From Stutzerimonas azotifigens (GTDB taxonomy: Bacteria > Pseudomonadota > Gammaproteobacteria > Pseudomonadales > Pseudomonadaceae), in the NCBI RefSeq assembly GCF_013522725.1, contig NZ_JAAMRF010000010.1, positions 181,786-245,785 on the forward strand: a stretch of DNA of 64,000 nt. Reading direction: 5' to 3'. A model generated the notes under the pieces. That model was not told the DNA's origin, searched no databases, and saw only the letters and a program-made list of their open reading frames with translations. Both the position numbers and the translations under genes were made by a program. Below, piece by piece: positions 1-9,811 of the stretch. Each line of letters opens with the position of its first letter. Within the stretch, counting starts at the first letter, position 1.

Positions 1-2149
1 TACGCCGCTGGGGCCGCTGGACACCTGGCCCGAGGTCCTGAAGACCACCGTGGCGCAGACCCTCAGCTCCCGCTTTCCCCAGGCGATCGTCTGGGGCGAG
101 GCGCTGATCATGCTGTACAACGATGCCTTCGTACCCATCCTCGGCAAGAAACCGCCGGCCCTCGGCCGGCCGTTCAGCGAGGTCTGGCAGGAAGCCTGGA
201 ACGAAGTGAAACCGATTTCCGATGCGGCCTTTGCCGGGCGGGCCACCTACATCGAGGATTTCCCCCTCGTCATCGAGCGCAGCGGCTATCCCGAGCAGGC
301 GTACTTCACCTTCTGCTACAGCCCGATCCGCGACCACAACGGCGCCATCGTCGGGATGATTGACACGGTCATCGAGACGACCGCGACGGTCCTGGCCCAA
401 CGCCGCCTGGCCTTTCTCGACGAGCTGGGCCGCGCGGTGGCGAGCGCGCCGGATGCCGAGGACATCATGGCCACGACCACCCGGCTGATGGCCGAGCACC
501 TTTCGCTCTCCAATTGCGCCTATGCCGACATGGACCCCGACGAGGCCCACTTCACCATCCGCGGCGACTGGGCCGCGCCGGGCTCGCCGAACATCGTCGG
601 TCATTACCGCCTGGCCGACTTTGGCAAGCAGGCGGTGAGCCGTCTCAGCGCGGGTGAGCCGTTGGTGATCAACGACAACCGGCAAGAACTGGGGGAGGAC
701 GAAGCGGCGACGTTTCAGGCCATCGGTATAGCCGCCACGATCTGCATACCCTTGCTCAAGGACGGGCGCCTGACCGCCCTGATGGCCATTCACGACAGGG
801 TGCCGCGTTACTGGACCGCCTACGAGCTGTCGCTGATCGTCGAAGTGGCCGAACGCTCCTGGGCACACATCGAACGCACCCGGGCGAACGTCAAGGTACG
901 CGAAGCGGTCGAGGCGCTGGCTCGCCTGAACGCGACCCTGGAACAGCGGGTCGAGGAACGCACCGCGAAACTGAGACAGACCGAGGCGGCGCTGCATCAG
1001 TCGCAGAAGCTCGAAGCGATCGGCCAGCTCACCGGTGGGGTCGCCCACGATTTCAACAACCTGCTGACCATCATCCGCTCGTCAGTCGACTTCCTGCGCC
1101 GCCCCAACCTCCCGGCCGAGCGCCGGACACGCTACCTGGACGCGGTCTCCGACACCGTGGATCGGGCGGCGAAACTGACCAGCCAGCTGCTCGCCTTCGC
1201 TCGCCGCCAGGCACTCAACCCCGAGGTGTTCGAGGTCGGCCAGCGCCTGGAGGTCATTACCGAAATGCTCGATGCGGTGACCGGCGGACGCATCGAGGTC
1301 AGGCTCGAACTGCCCGACCGGCCCTGTTTCATCCATGCCGATCTGAACCAGTTCGAAACCGCGCTGATCAACATGGCGGTCAACGCCCGCGATGCCATGC
1401 AGGGCCAGGGCCGGCTCGGCCTGCGCCTGACCCGCTGCGCCTCCAGACCACCGATACGGGGCCAGGCCGGCGCGGCCGGACCGCATGCCGCAATCGCGAT
1501 GACCGACACCGGGCACGGCATCGAAGCCGACGCTCTGGAGCGAATCTTCGAGCCGTTCTACACCACCAAGGAGGTCGGCAAGGGCACCGGCCTCGGCCTG
1601 TCGCAAGTCTTCGGCTTCGTCAAGCAGTCCGGTGGCGATGTCGCGGTGTCGACCGAACCGGGCAAGGGCAGCACCTTTACCTTGTTTCTGCCAGAGGTAG
1701 CGGCCGAATGCACCGAGGCCAGACAGAGCTCTCGCACCCCTCCAGCGCCCATCGACGGCCGCCGGCGACGCATCCTGCTGGTCGAAGACAATCTCGAAAT
1801 CGGCCGCTTCGCCGACCAGATCCTGCAGGACCTGGGCTACGAGACCCGCTGGGCAACCAGTGCCGAGCAAGCGCTCGAATGGGCAGGCGAGGAGGCCATG
1901 GCAGTCGATGCGGTGTTCTCCGACATCGTGATGCCCGGCATGGGCGGCATTGCGCTGGCGACCGAGCTGCGACGCCGGCGGCCGGGATTGCCCGTGGTGC
2001 TGACCTCCGGTTACAGCCATGTCCTGGCGCAGCAGGGCTACGAAGGCTTCGAGTTCCTGCGCAAACCCTACTCGGCTGACCAGGTGGCGCAGGCGCTCTC
2101 CCGTAGCATCGGTCTGGAGCTCGCGCCGGACTGCGAGGTTACGCTTTGA
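1..2149 (+). CDS. Hybrid sensor histidine kinase/response regulator (5' end outside window)
   Basis: The reading frame is open from base 2, so the start lies upstream; the GTG at 50 is only an internal codon, because the upstream residues (PLGPLDTWPE) are typical of the beginning of this PAS-kinase family. Domains in order: PAS-like region (to about base 400), GAF domain (about 410-880), coiled-coil linker, HisKA with the phospho-acceptor in VAHDFNN (about base 1045), HATPase with NMAVNARDAM and GTGLGLSQVFG, and a C-terminal receiver (from about 1770) with acidic residues VEDN, phospho-Asp in FSDIVMPG and a Lys in RKPYS. The protein lacks visible membrane segments here and is likely cytoplasmic. 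The signal is unknown. The stop is followed by a short gap before the pyruvate-kinase-like gene. Confidence 0.93.
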   Translation, partial: TPLGPLDTWPEVLKTTVAQTLSSRFPQAIVWGEALIMLYNDAFVPILGKKPPALGRPFSEVWQEAWNEVKPISDAAFAGRATYIEDFPLVIERSGYPEQAYFTFCYSPIRDHNGAIVGMIDTVIETTATVLAQRRLAFLDELGRAVASAPDAEDIMATTTRLMAEHLSLSNCAYADMDPDEAHFTIRGDWAAPGSPNIVGHYRLADFGKQAVSRLSAGEPLVINDNRQELGEDEAATFQAIGIAATICIPLLKDGRLTALMAIHDRVPRYWTAYELSLIVEVAERSWAHIERTRANVKVREAVEALARLNATLEQRVEERTAKLRQTEAALHQSQKLEAIGQLTGGVAHDFNNLLTIIRSSVDFLRRPNLPAERRTRYLDAVSDTVDRAAKLTSQLLAFARRQALNPEVFEVGQRLEVITEMLDAVTGGRIEVRLELPDRPCFIHADLNQFETALINMAVNARDAMQGQGRLGLRLTRCASRPPIRGQAGAAGPHAAIAMTDTGHGIEADALERIFEPFYTTKEVGKGTGLGLSQVFGFVKQSGGDVAVSTEPGKGSTFTLFLPEVAAECTEARQSSRTPPAPIDGRRRRILLVEDNLEIGRFADQILQDLGYETRWATSAEQALEWAGEEAMAVDAVFSDIVMPGMGGIALATELRRRRPGLPVVLTSGYSHVLAQQGYEGFEFLRKPYSADQVAQALSRSIGLELAPDCEVTL

Positions 2150-2228
2150 AATAAAAACTTCGCCCAACGGGTAGCAGGTTTCCGTGGTCCGACAGCTATT
2201 CCCCCTGGGTACTTGCGAGCAGATCACG

Positions 2229-4127
2229 ATGACACCGGACCATCAGCGCGAACGCAAAGGCAGCGCGAACAGCGAGCGTGACGTCGCCAGTACGCTCAAA
2301 TACCTCAGCACCCTGCGCGAGGAGATGCTCGACTCCATTGCCGGCAGCCAGGCACGGCTGGATAAGCTCGACCCGTCCTACCGCGACAGTGCGCGCAACC
2401 TGCTGGCGTACCTGGCGCTGCGACGCCACGACATCCGCCCGTTGCAAATGAGGCTCGCCGACATGGGCCTGTCCTCGCTCGGACGCTCCGAGGCGCACAT
2501 TCTGTCGTCGGTGACAGCGGTTATCCAGGTGCTCGAACGCCTCCAGGAAAGCGCCACGGCCTCGTCTGGCATGGACGCGTCCGGGCCCGAGGCGCCTGAC
2601 CTCAAACGCAGCCGCGAGCTGCTCGACGCCCATGCGCAGGCCCTGTTCGGCAGCCCGCCGGACGACCGTGACGTGCGCATCATGGTGACCATGCCGAGCG
2701 AGGCGGCTGACAACTATTCGCTGATCCGCGACCTGGTGGCCGCGAACATGGACGCCATCCGCATCAACTGCGCACACGACGGCCCCGACGTCTGGCTGCG
2801 CATGATCGAGCACCTGCGCCGGGCAGAGAAGGAGCTCGGCCGCGCCTGCAAAGTAATGATGGACCTCGCCGGGCCCAAGCTGCGCACCGGCGCCATCGAG
2901 GCGGGCCCCGCAGTGATCAAGGCCAAGCCGGTACGCAACGCGCTGGGTCAGGTGATGGAGCCCGCGCGCATCTGGCTGACCGACAGTGCCCGCCCTGCCC
3001 CGGCACCTTCTGACGCCGATGCGTCGCTGCCAGTGGACGGCGACTGGCTGGCCCGCCTGCAGGACGGCGAGTGCATTCGCTTCAAGGACGCACGCGACTC
3101 GCGTCGCCAGATGACGATCATCGAGCGCAACGAGCACGGCAGCTGGGCTCAGGCCGACAAGACCGCCTATTTCGTCCCTGGCCTGAAACTCAAGGCGCAG
3201 GCTGGCAGCAGCTCGATCGCATCCTTCCCGGCCGCCCCCCAGAAGATCCGCCTGCAGGAAGACGACCTGCTGTTATTGACCGACAGGCCCGACGGCGGCC
3301 GCGGCGCCACCTTCGACAGCGTCGGCAAGCTGCTCAGCCCCGCCAGCATCGGCTGCACCCTGCCCGAGGTGTTCGCCGACGTGCGCGCCGGTGAGCTCGT
3401 CTGGTTCGATGACGGCAAGATCGGCGGCGTGATCGAAGCCGTCGAACCGCACGTCCTGAAGGTGCGCATCACCCATGCCCCGGGCGGGGCGAACCTGCAG
3501 AGCGACAAGGGCATCAATTTTCCCCAGAGCGAACTGAGCGTGGGCGCGCTCGGCCCGCAGGACCTCGAGGCGCTGGCCTTCGCCGCGAAGCATGCGGATG
3601 TGGTGGAGATGTCGTTCGTCAACACCGCGGCCGATGTCCGGGGGCTACTCGCCGAGCTCGACCGGCTCGGCGCCGAGCGGCTGGGCGTGGTGCTCAAGAT
3701 CGAGACCCGCAAGGGCTTCGAATGCCTGCCGGCCCTGCTGCTCGAGGGCATGCGCCGGTCCCGCTTCGGCGTGATGATCGCCCGCGGCGACCTGGCCGTG
3801 GAGGAAGGTTTCGAACGCATGGCCGAATTGCAGGAGGAAATCCTCTGCCTGTGCGAAGCCGCCCACGTGCCAGTGATCTGGGCGACCCAGGTGCTCGAAA
3901 GCCTGGCCAAGAAAGGCGCGCCGTCCCGCGCCGAGATCACCGACGCGGCCACTGGCGTGCGCGCCGACTGCGTGATGCTGAACAAGGGGCCGCATATCCT
4001 CAAGGCGGTCGCGACCCTAAACGACCTGCTCACCCGCATGCGCGCCCACCACGACAAGAAGCGGCAGATGCTCAGGCGCCTGGCGGTGGCCAGCCACCCG
4101 GTGTTCGAGGATGAGGGCCACGCCTGA
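2229..4127 (+). CDS. Pyruvate-kinase-like protein with N-terminal extension
   Basis: About 632 residues. The first ~150 residues are a helical, charged extension not found in ordinary pyruvate kinase. The rest follows pyruvate kinase order: RINCAHDG (compare RLNFSHG of the PEP/K+ site), DLAGPKLRTG, a long B-domain-like insertion, KGINFP, the strand VEMSFVN, catalytic-lysine strand KIETRKGF, metal-binding MIARGDLAVEEG, and ATQVLES/PSRAEITDAA. It ends shortly after MLNKG, so the C-terminal allosteric domain is missing. The ATG at 2229 is preferred over an upstream GTG-type extension because conserved-looking sequence begins after it. The role may be catalytic (PEP + ADP to pyruvate + ATP) or regulatory; sequence cannot decide. 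Confidence 0.85.
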   Translation: MTPDHQRERKGSANSERDVASTLKYLSTLREEMLDSIAGSQARLDKLDPSYRDSARNLLAYLALRRHDIRPLQMRLADMGLSSLGRSEAHILSSVTAVIQVLERLQESATASSGMDASGPEAPDLKRSRELLDAHAQALFGSPPDDRDVRIMVTMPSEAADNYSLIRDLVAANMDAIRINCAHDGPDVWLRMIEHLRRAEKELGRACKVMMDLAGPKLRTGAIEAGPAVIKAKPVRNALGQVMEPARIWLTDSARPAPAPSDADASLPVDGDWLARLQDGECIRFKDARDSRRQMTIIERNEHGSWAQADKTAYFVPGLKLKAQAGSSSIASFPAAPQKIRLQEDDLLLLTDRPDGGRGATFDSVGKLLSPASIGCTLPEVFADVRAGELVWFDDGKIGGVIEAVEPHVLKVRITHAPGGANLQSDKGINFPQSELSVGALGPQDLEALAFAAKHADVVEMSFVNTAADVRGLLAELDRLGAERLGVVLKIETRKGFECLPALLLEGMRRSRFGVMIARGDLAVEEGFERMAELQEEILCLCEAAHVPVIWATQVLESLAKKGAPSRAEITDAATGVRADCVMLNKGPHILKAVATLNDLLTRMRAHHDKKRQMLRRLAVASHPVFEDEGHA

Positions 4128-4269
4128 CCCACCCGGCCGCCGTTGGGCTTGCGCTCCGGCTTGCGCTGCTGCACGGCAGGCCGAAGCGGCGGTCCAAACG
4201 GAACACTCCACGACAGCGACCGACCAGATGCACCGCCAAACAGGTTTCAGCCGACCCCACCGGCGCCCC

Positions 4270-5277
4270 ATGACCGTCCTGAAAACCCTCGTACCGCTGA
4301 TGCTCCTGCTGGCGTCCCTGACGGCACGGGCAGAACCGGGGGCCGCGCTGCGCGAGGTGCTCGACGGCGCCGAGGCGCTCGCACCGCTGCAGACCCTGAT
4401 CGTTGCGCAGGACGGCCGGATCATTGCCGAACGGGGGTATCGCGGGCATCGCACGACGGCCTCGACCAACATCAAGTCCGCGTCCAAGACCATCGTCTCG
4501 GCGCTGGTCGGCATCGCCATCGACAAGGGCGTGCTCGAAGGCGTCGACCAACCGGTGGCCGAACTGCTCGAGGGCGATCTGCCGGCCAACCCCGATCCCA
4601 GGCTACGCCAGCTGACCGTCGGCCATCTGCTATCGATGCAGGCGGGGCTCGGATCCACGTCGGGCCAGAACTACGGGGCCTGGGTCGCCAGCCGCAATTG
4701 GGTCAGGGCCGCGCTGGCTCGCCCGTTCGTGGACGAGCCGGGCGGCACGATGATCTATTCCACCGGTTCGACGCACCTGCTCTCGGCGATCCTGACGCGG
4801 CAGACCGGGCGCACCATGCTGCAGCTGGCCCGTGACTGGCTGGGACCGCTCGAAGGCTTCGCCATCACCAGCTGGACGCGCGATCCCCAGGGTATCTACA
4901 TGGGCGGCAACGAGATGGCGATGAGCACCCGCTCGTTGCTGGCGTTCGGCGAGCTGTACCGCGCGGCGGGCCTCGCCCCCTCGGGGGAACGCGTGCTCTC
5001 GCAAGCCTGGATCGACGCCTCCTGGACTCCCCGCACGCGCTCGCACTACACCGGCGAAGATTATGGCTACGGCTGGTTCCTTACCCGCATCGCCGACGAA
5101 GACGTCCGCTACGGCTGGGGATACGGCGGCCAGATGATCTACGTGGTCCCGCAACGGGGCCTGACGGTGGCCATGACCTCGAGCGCGCAACCCTCGGGCG
5201 GCCAGGCTGGCCACCGCGCAGCCCTGCATCGCCTGCTCGGGCAGATCATCCTGGCCTTGGATGAAGACGCGTCGTAG
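4270..5277 (+). CDS. Secreted serine hydrolase, beta-lactamase/class C family
   Basis: About 335 residues. The ATG at 4270 gives a clear signal peptide (hydrophobic VLKTLVPLMLLLASL followed by ARA), so the mature protein is periplasmic. The SxxK nucleophile motif is S70-A-S-K73 (residues SASKT). A YSTGS segment sits where the family has its YxN-type tyrosine, and GYGGQ near the C terminus resembles the third active-site motif. Family members include class C beta-lactamases, esterases and D-amino-acid peptidases; without the exact YxN motif an esterase/peptidase role seems more likely than antibiotic hydrolysis. It lies 142 bases downstream of the pyruvate-kinase-like gene on the same strand. 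Confidence 0.85.
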   Translation: MTVLKTLVPLMLLLASLTARAEPGAALREVLDGAEALAPLQTLIVAQDGRIIAERGYRGHRTTASTNIKSASKTIVSALVGIAIDKGVLEGVDQPVAELLEGDLPANPDPRLRQLTVGHLLSMQAGLGSTSGQNYGAWVASRNWVRAALARPFVDEPGGTMIYSTGSTHLLSAILTRQTGRTMLQLARDWLGPLEGFAITSWTRDPQGIYMGGNEMAMSTRSLLAFGELYRAAGLAPSGERVLSQAWIDASWTPRTRSHYTGEDYGYGWFLTRIADEDVRYGWGYGGQMIYVVPQRGLTVAMTSSAQPSGGQAGHRAALHRLLGQIILALDEDAS

Positions 5278-5462
5278 CAGGCCCTGCAGAAACGATAAAA
5301 GGTCAAATGTAGAGCCGACATGTCCCATCCCGAACCCGACGCAGGAGGATCAGAACATAGCGTTCGAGCGTCAGCTGCCGGCTCGCCCGGCGCGGGCCTG
5401 TTCGCCCGCATCTCGTCGCCCCCATGGGCAACTGCACCTGCGCCTCGCTATGATCGGAGCCC

Positions 5463-5864
5463 ATGACGTCTTCCCTCCCAACCCGCCAACCCTGCCCGCC
5501 CGGCGTCTGCGATTGCTCGCGCGACCGTCTGCTGGAGGCGCAGGATGCCGATCTCAGAATCCTCCGGTTGACCCGGCAGGAGGAAAAGCGACTACTCGAA
5601 CGGCTGGCCGACATCCAGAGCCTGCCTGAACTGGAGCGCCTGCAACGGCTCATGCACGATCAGCTGGGTATTCGTCTGGAAGTGGCGCCGGGACTGACCG
5701 AAGTACGCAGCATGCGCGGCATCGGCATCTACATCCACGAACAACCCGGACTGTGCCGCAAGACGCGCCAGTCGATTCCACGGGCCATCCGCCAGGGGCT
5801 CGAAAAGCGCCCGGAAATCGCCTACGCACTGCTCAACACCCACGACCTGCTGCGCGACGCCTGA
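5463..5864 (+). CDS. Conserved-looking hypothetical protein
   Basis: 133 residues, ATG at 5463, same strand as RNase Z and 56 bases before it. The N terminus holds a cysteine cluster (CPPGVCDC), followed by a charged helical region ([20 protein letters not shown]) and a C-terminal segment with [13 protein letters not shown]. No signal peptide or membrane segment is visible. I do not recognise a characterised family. The close co-orientation with rnz suggests co-transcription. Coding potential is supported by length, codon use like its neighbours and the lack of a competing frame. Confidence 0.75.
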   Translation: MTSSLPTRQPCPPGVCDCSRDRLLEAQDADLRILRLTRQEEKRLLERLADIQSLPELERLQRLMHDQLGIRLEVAPGLTEVRSMRGIGIYIHEQPGLCRKTRQSIPRAIRQGLEKRPEIAYALLNTHDLLRDA

Positions 5865-5920
5865 AGCGCACCAGGTTCGTCTGGCACCGTCATGCGGTTC
5901 AGGCTCAACGGAGATCATCA

Positions 5921-6946
5921 GTGGATCTGCTCTTTCTCGGCACCTCATCCGGCACTCCGACCCGGGCACGCAACGTCAGCGGGCTGGGGCTGCTCGAAGA
6001 GACCGGCAAGGGCTGGTACCTGGTCGATTGCGGCGAAGGCACCCAGCATCAGCTGCTGCGTACACCCTTGTCCCTGCATGAGCTGCGCGGGCTGTTCATC
6101 ACCCACGTGCATGGCGACCACTGCTACGGGCTGCCCGGCCTGCTGGCCAGCGCCGGCATGCTCGGGCGCAAGGCGCCGCTGGAAATCATCGCCCCGGCTG
6201 GCATCGAGCCCTGGCTGCGAAGCACCTTCAGCCTGTCCCAGACCTACCTGTCGTTCGAGCTGGTCTTTCGCGCCTGTGAAACCCTCGGCCCCTGGCATTG
6301 CGGCACGCTGAAGGTCGAGGCCGTTGCCCTTTCCCACCGCGTGCCCTCCTACGGCTATCGCTTCACCGAGGCGCGACCCGACCCGCGACTGGATATCGAC
6401 AGGCTCGACCGCCACGGCATTCCCCGCGGCCCGATCTGGGGCCGCCTGGTACGCGGGGAAGATGTCGAGCATGAAGGACGCATCCTGCGCGCCGACGACT
6501 ACGTGCTGTTCACTCGCGAGCCCCGGCGAATCGTGGTCGGCGGGGACAACGACCGCCCCGAACTGCTCGCCGAGGCCTGCCGCGACGCACAGGTGCTAGT
6601 CCACGAGGCCACCTATACCCAATCCATCGCGGACAAGGCCGGCGAGACGTTCGGCCACAGCACGGCCGCCAGCGTCGCGGCGTTTGCCCAGTCCATCGGT
6701 CTACCCAACCTGGTGCTGACCCACTTCAGCGCGCGTTACCAGGCCGATCCGGCGCGCGGCCTGTCGATCGAGGATGTCCGCGCCGAAGCCGCGAGCCATT
6801 ACCAGGGCGAGCTGTACCTGGCCCACGACTTCGCACGCCTGCGCCTGGGCCGTGACGGCACGCTGATGCTCGTCGCGCCGCCGCAACGCAGGGCAGGCAG
6901 CGCGGTCAGCGATTCGGCTGCGGGGTCAGGCGCAGGTACGGTTTGA
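5921..6946 (+). CDS. rnz: Ribonuclease Z (metallo-beta-lactamase fold)
   Basis: About 341 residues from the GTG at 5921, which follows a GGAG ribosome site; upstream in-frame codons add only non-conserved sequence. The N terminus [16 protein letters not shown] and the zinc motif THVHGDH (His62, His64, Asp66, His67) are diagnostic of RNase Z, as are the later GDND and HEATY segments and the LTHFSARY region. The enzyme cleaves the 3' trailer from tRNA precursors in the cytoplasm. Its 3' end overlaps the convergent peroxiredoxin gene by 41 bases, so the two transcripts must overlap. Confidence 0.92.
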   Translation: MDLLFLGTSSGTPTRARNVSGLGLLEETGKGWYLVDCGEGTQHQLLRTPLSLHELRGLFITHVHGDHCYGLPGLLASAGMLGRKAPLEIIAPAGIEPWLRSTFSLSQTYLSFELVFRACETLGPWHCGTLKVEAVALSHRVPSYGYRFTEARPDPRLDIDRLDRHGIPRGPIWGRLVRGEDVEHEGRILRADDYVLFTREPRRIVVGGDNDRPELLAEACRDAQVLVHEATYTQSIADKAGETFGHSTAASVAAFAQSIGLPNLVLTHFSARYQADPARGLSIEDVRAEAASHYQGELYLAHDFARLRLGRDGTLMLVAPPQRRAGSAVSDSAAGSGAGTV

Positions 6947-7544
6947 CCGCGCGATAGCCTTTCGGGAAGCGCTGCTTGATCTCTTCCTCGTCCTTGAGCG
7001 AGGGCACGATCACCACGTCATCGCCGTCCTGCCAGTTGGCCGGGGTGGCGACCTTGTGTTTGTCGGTCAGCTGCAACGAGTCGATTACCCGCAGAATCTC
7101 GTTGAAGTTGCGCCCGGTGCTCGCCGGGTAGGTGATGGTCAGGCGCACCTTCTTGTTCGGGTCGATGACGAACAGCGAACGCACGGTCAGGGTGTCGTTG
7201 GCGTTCGGGTGAATCAGGTCGTAGAGCTCGGAGACCTGGCGGTCGGCGTCGGCGATGATCGGGAAGTTGACCCGGGTGTTCTGCGTCTCGTTGATATCGT
7301 CGATCCACTTGATGTGGGAGTCCACCGGGTCCACCGACAGGGCGATGGCCTTGACGTTGCGCTGGGCAAACTCCTCCTTGAGCTTGGCAGTGAAGCCCAG
7401 CTCGGTGGTGCATACCGGGGTGAAATCGGCCGGGTGCGAGAACAGCACGCCCCAGCTGTCGCCCAGCCACTCGTGGAAGCGAATGCGGCCTTCACTGGAA
7501 TCCTGTTCGAAATCAGGGGCGATGTCGCCGAGACGAATACTCAT
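6906..7544 (-). CDS. 1-Cys peroxiredoxin (Prx6-type)
   Basis: 212 residues. The peroxidatic cysteine is Cys45 in [10 protein letters not shown], preceded by the SHPADFTP motif of the family. A C-terminal extension ([12 protein letters not shown]...FPKGYR...PYLRLT) and the absence of a clear resolving cysteine place it with Prx6-like 1-Cys enzymes that reduce hydrogen and alkyl peroxides in the cytoplasm. The start ATG at 7544 is preceded by a GGAGAAGCC-type ribosome site. It is convergent with rnz and overlaps it at the 3' end. Confidence 0.93.
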   Translation of the reverse strand: MSIRLGDIAPDFEQDSSEGRIRFHEWLGDSWGVLFSHPADFTPVCTTELGFTAKLKEEFAQRNVKAIALSVDPVDSHIKWIDDINETQNTRVNFPIIADADRQVSELYDLIHPNANDTLTVRSLFVIDPNKKVRLTITYPASTGRNFNEILRVIDSLQLTDKHKVATPANWQDGDDVVIVPSLKDEEEIKQRFPKGYRAVKPYLRLTPQPNR

Positions 7545-7644
7545 GGCTTCTCCTTCATTTGAGGGGTGGAAACCGAAGCACTATGCATCGGCAACCAGGC
7601 AGGCACGTAAGAATTAATAACGATTTAGTTATAACTTCTTGTCG

Positions 7645-9585
7645 CTACCGGCCGTCGCGCTCCGGCGTGAAGGTCACCGCAGGCGAACCGTCTGCATTTA
7701 TCTGCTCGACCTGCAGTGGACGGCCCTCGGCATCGAGCCGAATCCGACCGATGCCGGCCGAGTTCCACAGCCGCTCCCCCGACTCGCTGCGGCTCGGCAG
7801 CCAGGGCTCGACCCGCACACGACGGCGCTTGGTGAACCAGTTGAGGGGCGAACGCGGCGAGTACAGCCAACGGTTGAGCCGATCGAAAATATCCAGCAGC
7901 CGGCGCGGGAATTCGTTCTTCACCCCGCTGCTGGTGATCTGCCAGAGCCTGGGTCCCTCGTAACGCCCGCGAATGTGCACCTCGTAGGCGAACGAATAGT
8001 GCACATCCCCCGACAGGATCACGTAGTTGCCGGGTGTGCGGGTGTGGCGAAAGATGTTCAGCATTACATTCGCCGCGCCCCGGTGGGCCATCCAGTTTTC
8101 CGCATCGACCATCAGTGACTGGCCCAGCCAGCTGAAGACCCGCTGCACGGTCTCGATCAGCTTGACGCCGAACATCGGCGCGGGGGAGACGATGATCACC
8201 GAGCGGTGGTCGAGCAGGTGTTGCTGGAAGTCGGTCAGTGCCTCCCAATCCATCAGGCCCGAGGGGCGGTTGAGGTTGCGCTCGCTGCGCCAGCGCCGGG
8301 TGCGCGTATCGAGCACCACCAGCGCCGGCTCGCTCGGCAGCACGTAGCCCCAGTCGTTCCAGCGCAGCATCGCGTCGACCACCTCGTCGTGCCGCGCGCA
8401 GTCGAGCCGGCCCTGCTCGACGTTGCTCAACAGCTGCTCGACGGCCGCCAGCGGCGCCTCGAACGCCTCCGGCTCGTTGCCCCAGGCCTGACACAGCAGG
8501 TAGCCGAGCAATGCGTTGCCGATGATGCGGCGTGAGAAGGGATGGCCGTAGGCGGTTTCTTCCCAGCGCGCGGTGAGGTTCCAATCGTCGGTGATGTCAT
8601 GGTCGTCGAAGATCATCAGCGACGGCAGATGCGCCAATACCCGCGCCACCTGCGGCAGCCCGGCCCGGAACCCTTCCATGCAGGCCGCCTCGCGGGCGTA
8701 GCGCTCGGCCAGTTCCGCATCCAGCGGCGGCATTTCCGGCTCGATCAGCTGCCAGGGCACCGGCGACCAGACCAGCAGGTACATCGCCAGCACTTCACCG
8801 AGGGACACCAGATGGTTGTGGGCGCTGGAGGTGGTGAACACCGGCTTTTCGACACCGCCGAAGAACCGCTCACGCAGCGCCTCGTTGGATTTGAAGGCCG
8901 GCAGCAGCTGTTCGCGATGGTAATAGCTGGCCGGATGGGTCATCAGCGCATCGCTGTCGTCGACCACCGCGCCTTCCAGGCATTCGCCATAGAGGCCCAG
9001 GCGCCGGATCAACGCGTGGATCGCCACCAGCGTCGGCCCGGCGACGTCGTCGGCGTAGACCTGATCACCCGTCATCAGCAGCGCCGCCGGCCAACTCTCC
9101 GGCGCCTGGCGCGCCTCGGCCAGAAGCCCGTCGATCGGCACCAGGCCGTCCGGCGCGGCGTGATGCGGCTTGCGGCAGGAGCCGTGCAGCAAGTCGTCGA
9201 AGCGCGAGCGCACGACGAAGGCCGGTCGCTGCGCCCCCTCATAGATCAACTGGGGCGCCCAGTCGGCGATGCCCTGCTCGCTGCCCTCGCGGGCAATAAG
9301 CAGGTCGTACTCGACCAGCCGATCCAGCGGCAACGGCGAATCCAGGCGCACATCGATCAAGTGCAACCAGGCTGACGTACCGATACGCAGCACCCGGCAC
9401 GCCTCACCTTGCAATGCCAGGCTGCGCGGCGCCTCGCCGTCGGGGTGCAATTCCAGCCGTAGTGTCAGCGCCTCGCTACCGACCAGCCAGATCACCACGC
9501 GGTCGGCTTGCAGCCTGCGCAACAACGGGCCGGCCAATACCGCAGGCAGGGGCGAAGGGGTGGCAAAGGCTACGCTGTCGTTCAT
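7645..9585 (-). CDS. PhoD-like metallophosphatase
   Basis: About 646 residues from the ATG at 9585; the longer upstream reading adds low-complexity sequence and is rejected. Metal-binding motifs of the PhoD/metallophosphatase fold are visible: MTGDQVYADDV, SAHNHLV, MIFDDHDITDDWN and LSGDVHYSF. No signal peptide is obvious at the chosen start, unlike classical Tat-exported PhoD, which hints at a cytoplasmic or differently localised phosphodiesterase/phosphatase. The gene stands alone between the peroxiredoxin and a LysR gene on the same strand. Confidence 0.85.
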   Translation of the reverse strand: MNDSVAFATPSPLPAVLAGPLLRRLQADRVVIWLVGSEALTLRLELHPDGEAPRSLALQGEACRVLRIGTSAWLHLIDVRLDSPLPLDRLVEYDLLIAREGSEQGIADWAPQLIYEGAQRPAFVVRSRFDDLLHGSCRKPHHAAPDGLVPIDGLLAEARQAPESWPAALLMTGDQVYADDVAGPTLVAIHALIRRLGLYGECLEGAVVDDSDALMTHPASYYHREQLLPAFKSNEALRERFFGGVEKPVFTTSSAHNHLVSLGEVLAMYLLVWSPVPWQLIEPEMPPLDAELAERYAREAACMEGFRAGLPQVARVLAHLPSLMIFDDHDITDDWNLTARWEETAYGHPFSRRIIGNALLGYLLCQAWGNEPEAFEAPLAAVEQLLSNVEQGRLDCARHDEVVDAMLRWNDWGYVLPSEPALVVLDTRTRRWRSERNLNRPSGLMDWEALTDFQQHLLDHRSVIIVSPAPMFGVKLIETVQRVFSWLGQSLMVDAENWMAHRGAANVMLNIFRHTRTPGNYVILSGDVHYSFAYEVHIRGRYEGPRLWQITSSGVKNEFPRRLLDIFDRLNRWLYSPRSPLNWFTKRRRVRVEPWLPSRSESGERLWNSAGIGRIRLDAEGRPLQVEQINADGSPAVTFTPERDGR

Positions 9586-9811
9586 GCATCGCTCGTTGAC
9601 GGACGGTCGAGGATCAGAGTGTAACGAAGGTCGTGGGTTCGTCCGGGTGTCGATGCCCGGGGAAAGCAAACCCCAAGTGGGTTGGCTATAGGGGGACAGA
9701 CTCCGCGGCAAGGGAGCTCAAAGAGAGGGAATTCACCCCCTCCCGACCGGCAAGTACGGGAATTCTCGGACCGGTTCTTCTGGCCTATCGCTGCCCTACA
9801 GGCCCGCAAGC
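9586..9811. other. Intergenic gap with no supported gene
   Basis: This 226-base stretch lies between the start of the PhoD-like gene and the 3' end of the LysR gene. Short reading frames exist on both strands but lack ribosome sites or family resemblance. A repeated GGGAATTC motif occurs twice within about 35 bases (near 9727 and 9760). I see no convincing terminator. Confidence 0.4.

Noticed and set aside
4111..4269. N-terminal extension of the serine hydrolase gene
   Set aside because: The extension adds a non-conserved proline/arginine-rich segment in front of a clean signal peptide beginning at 4270.
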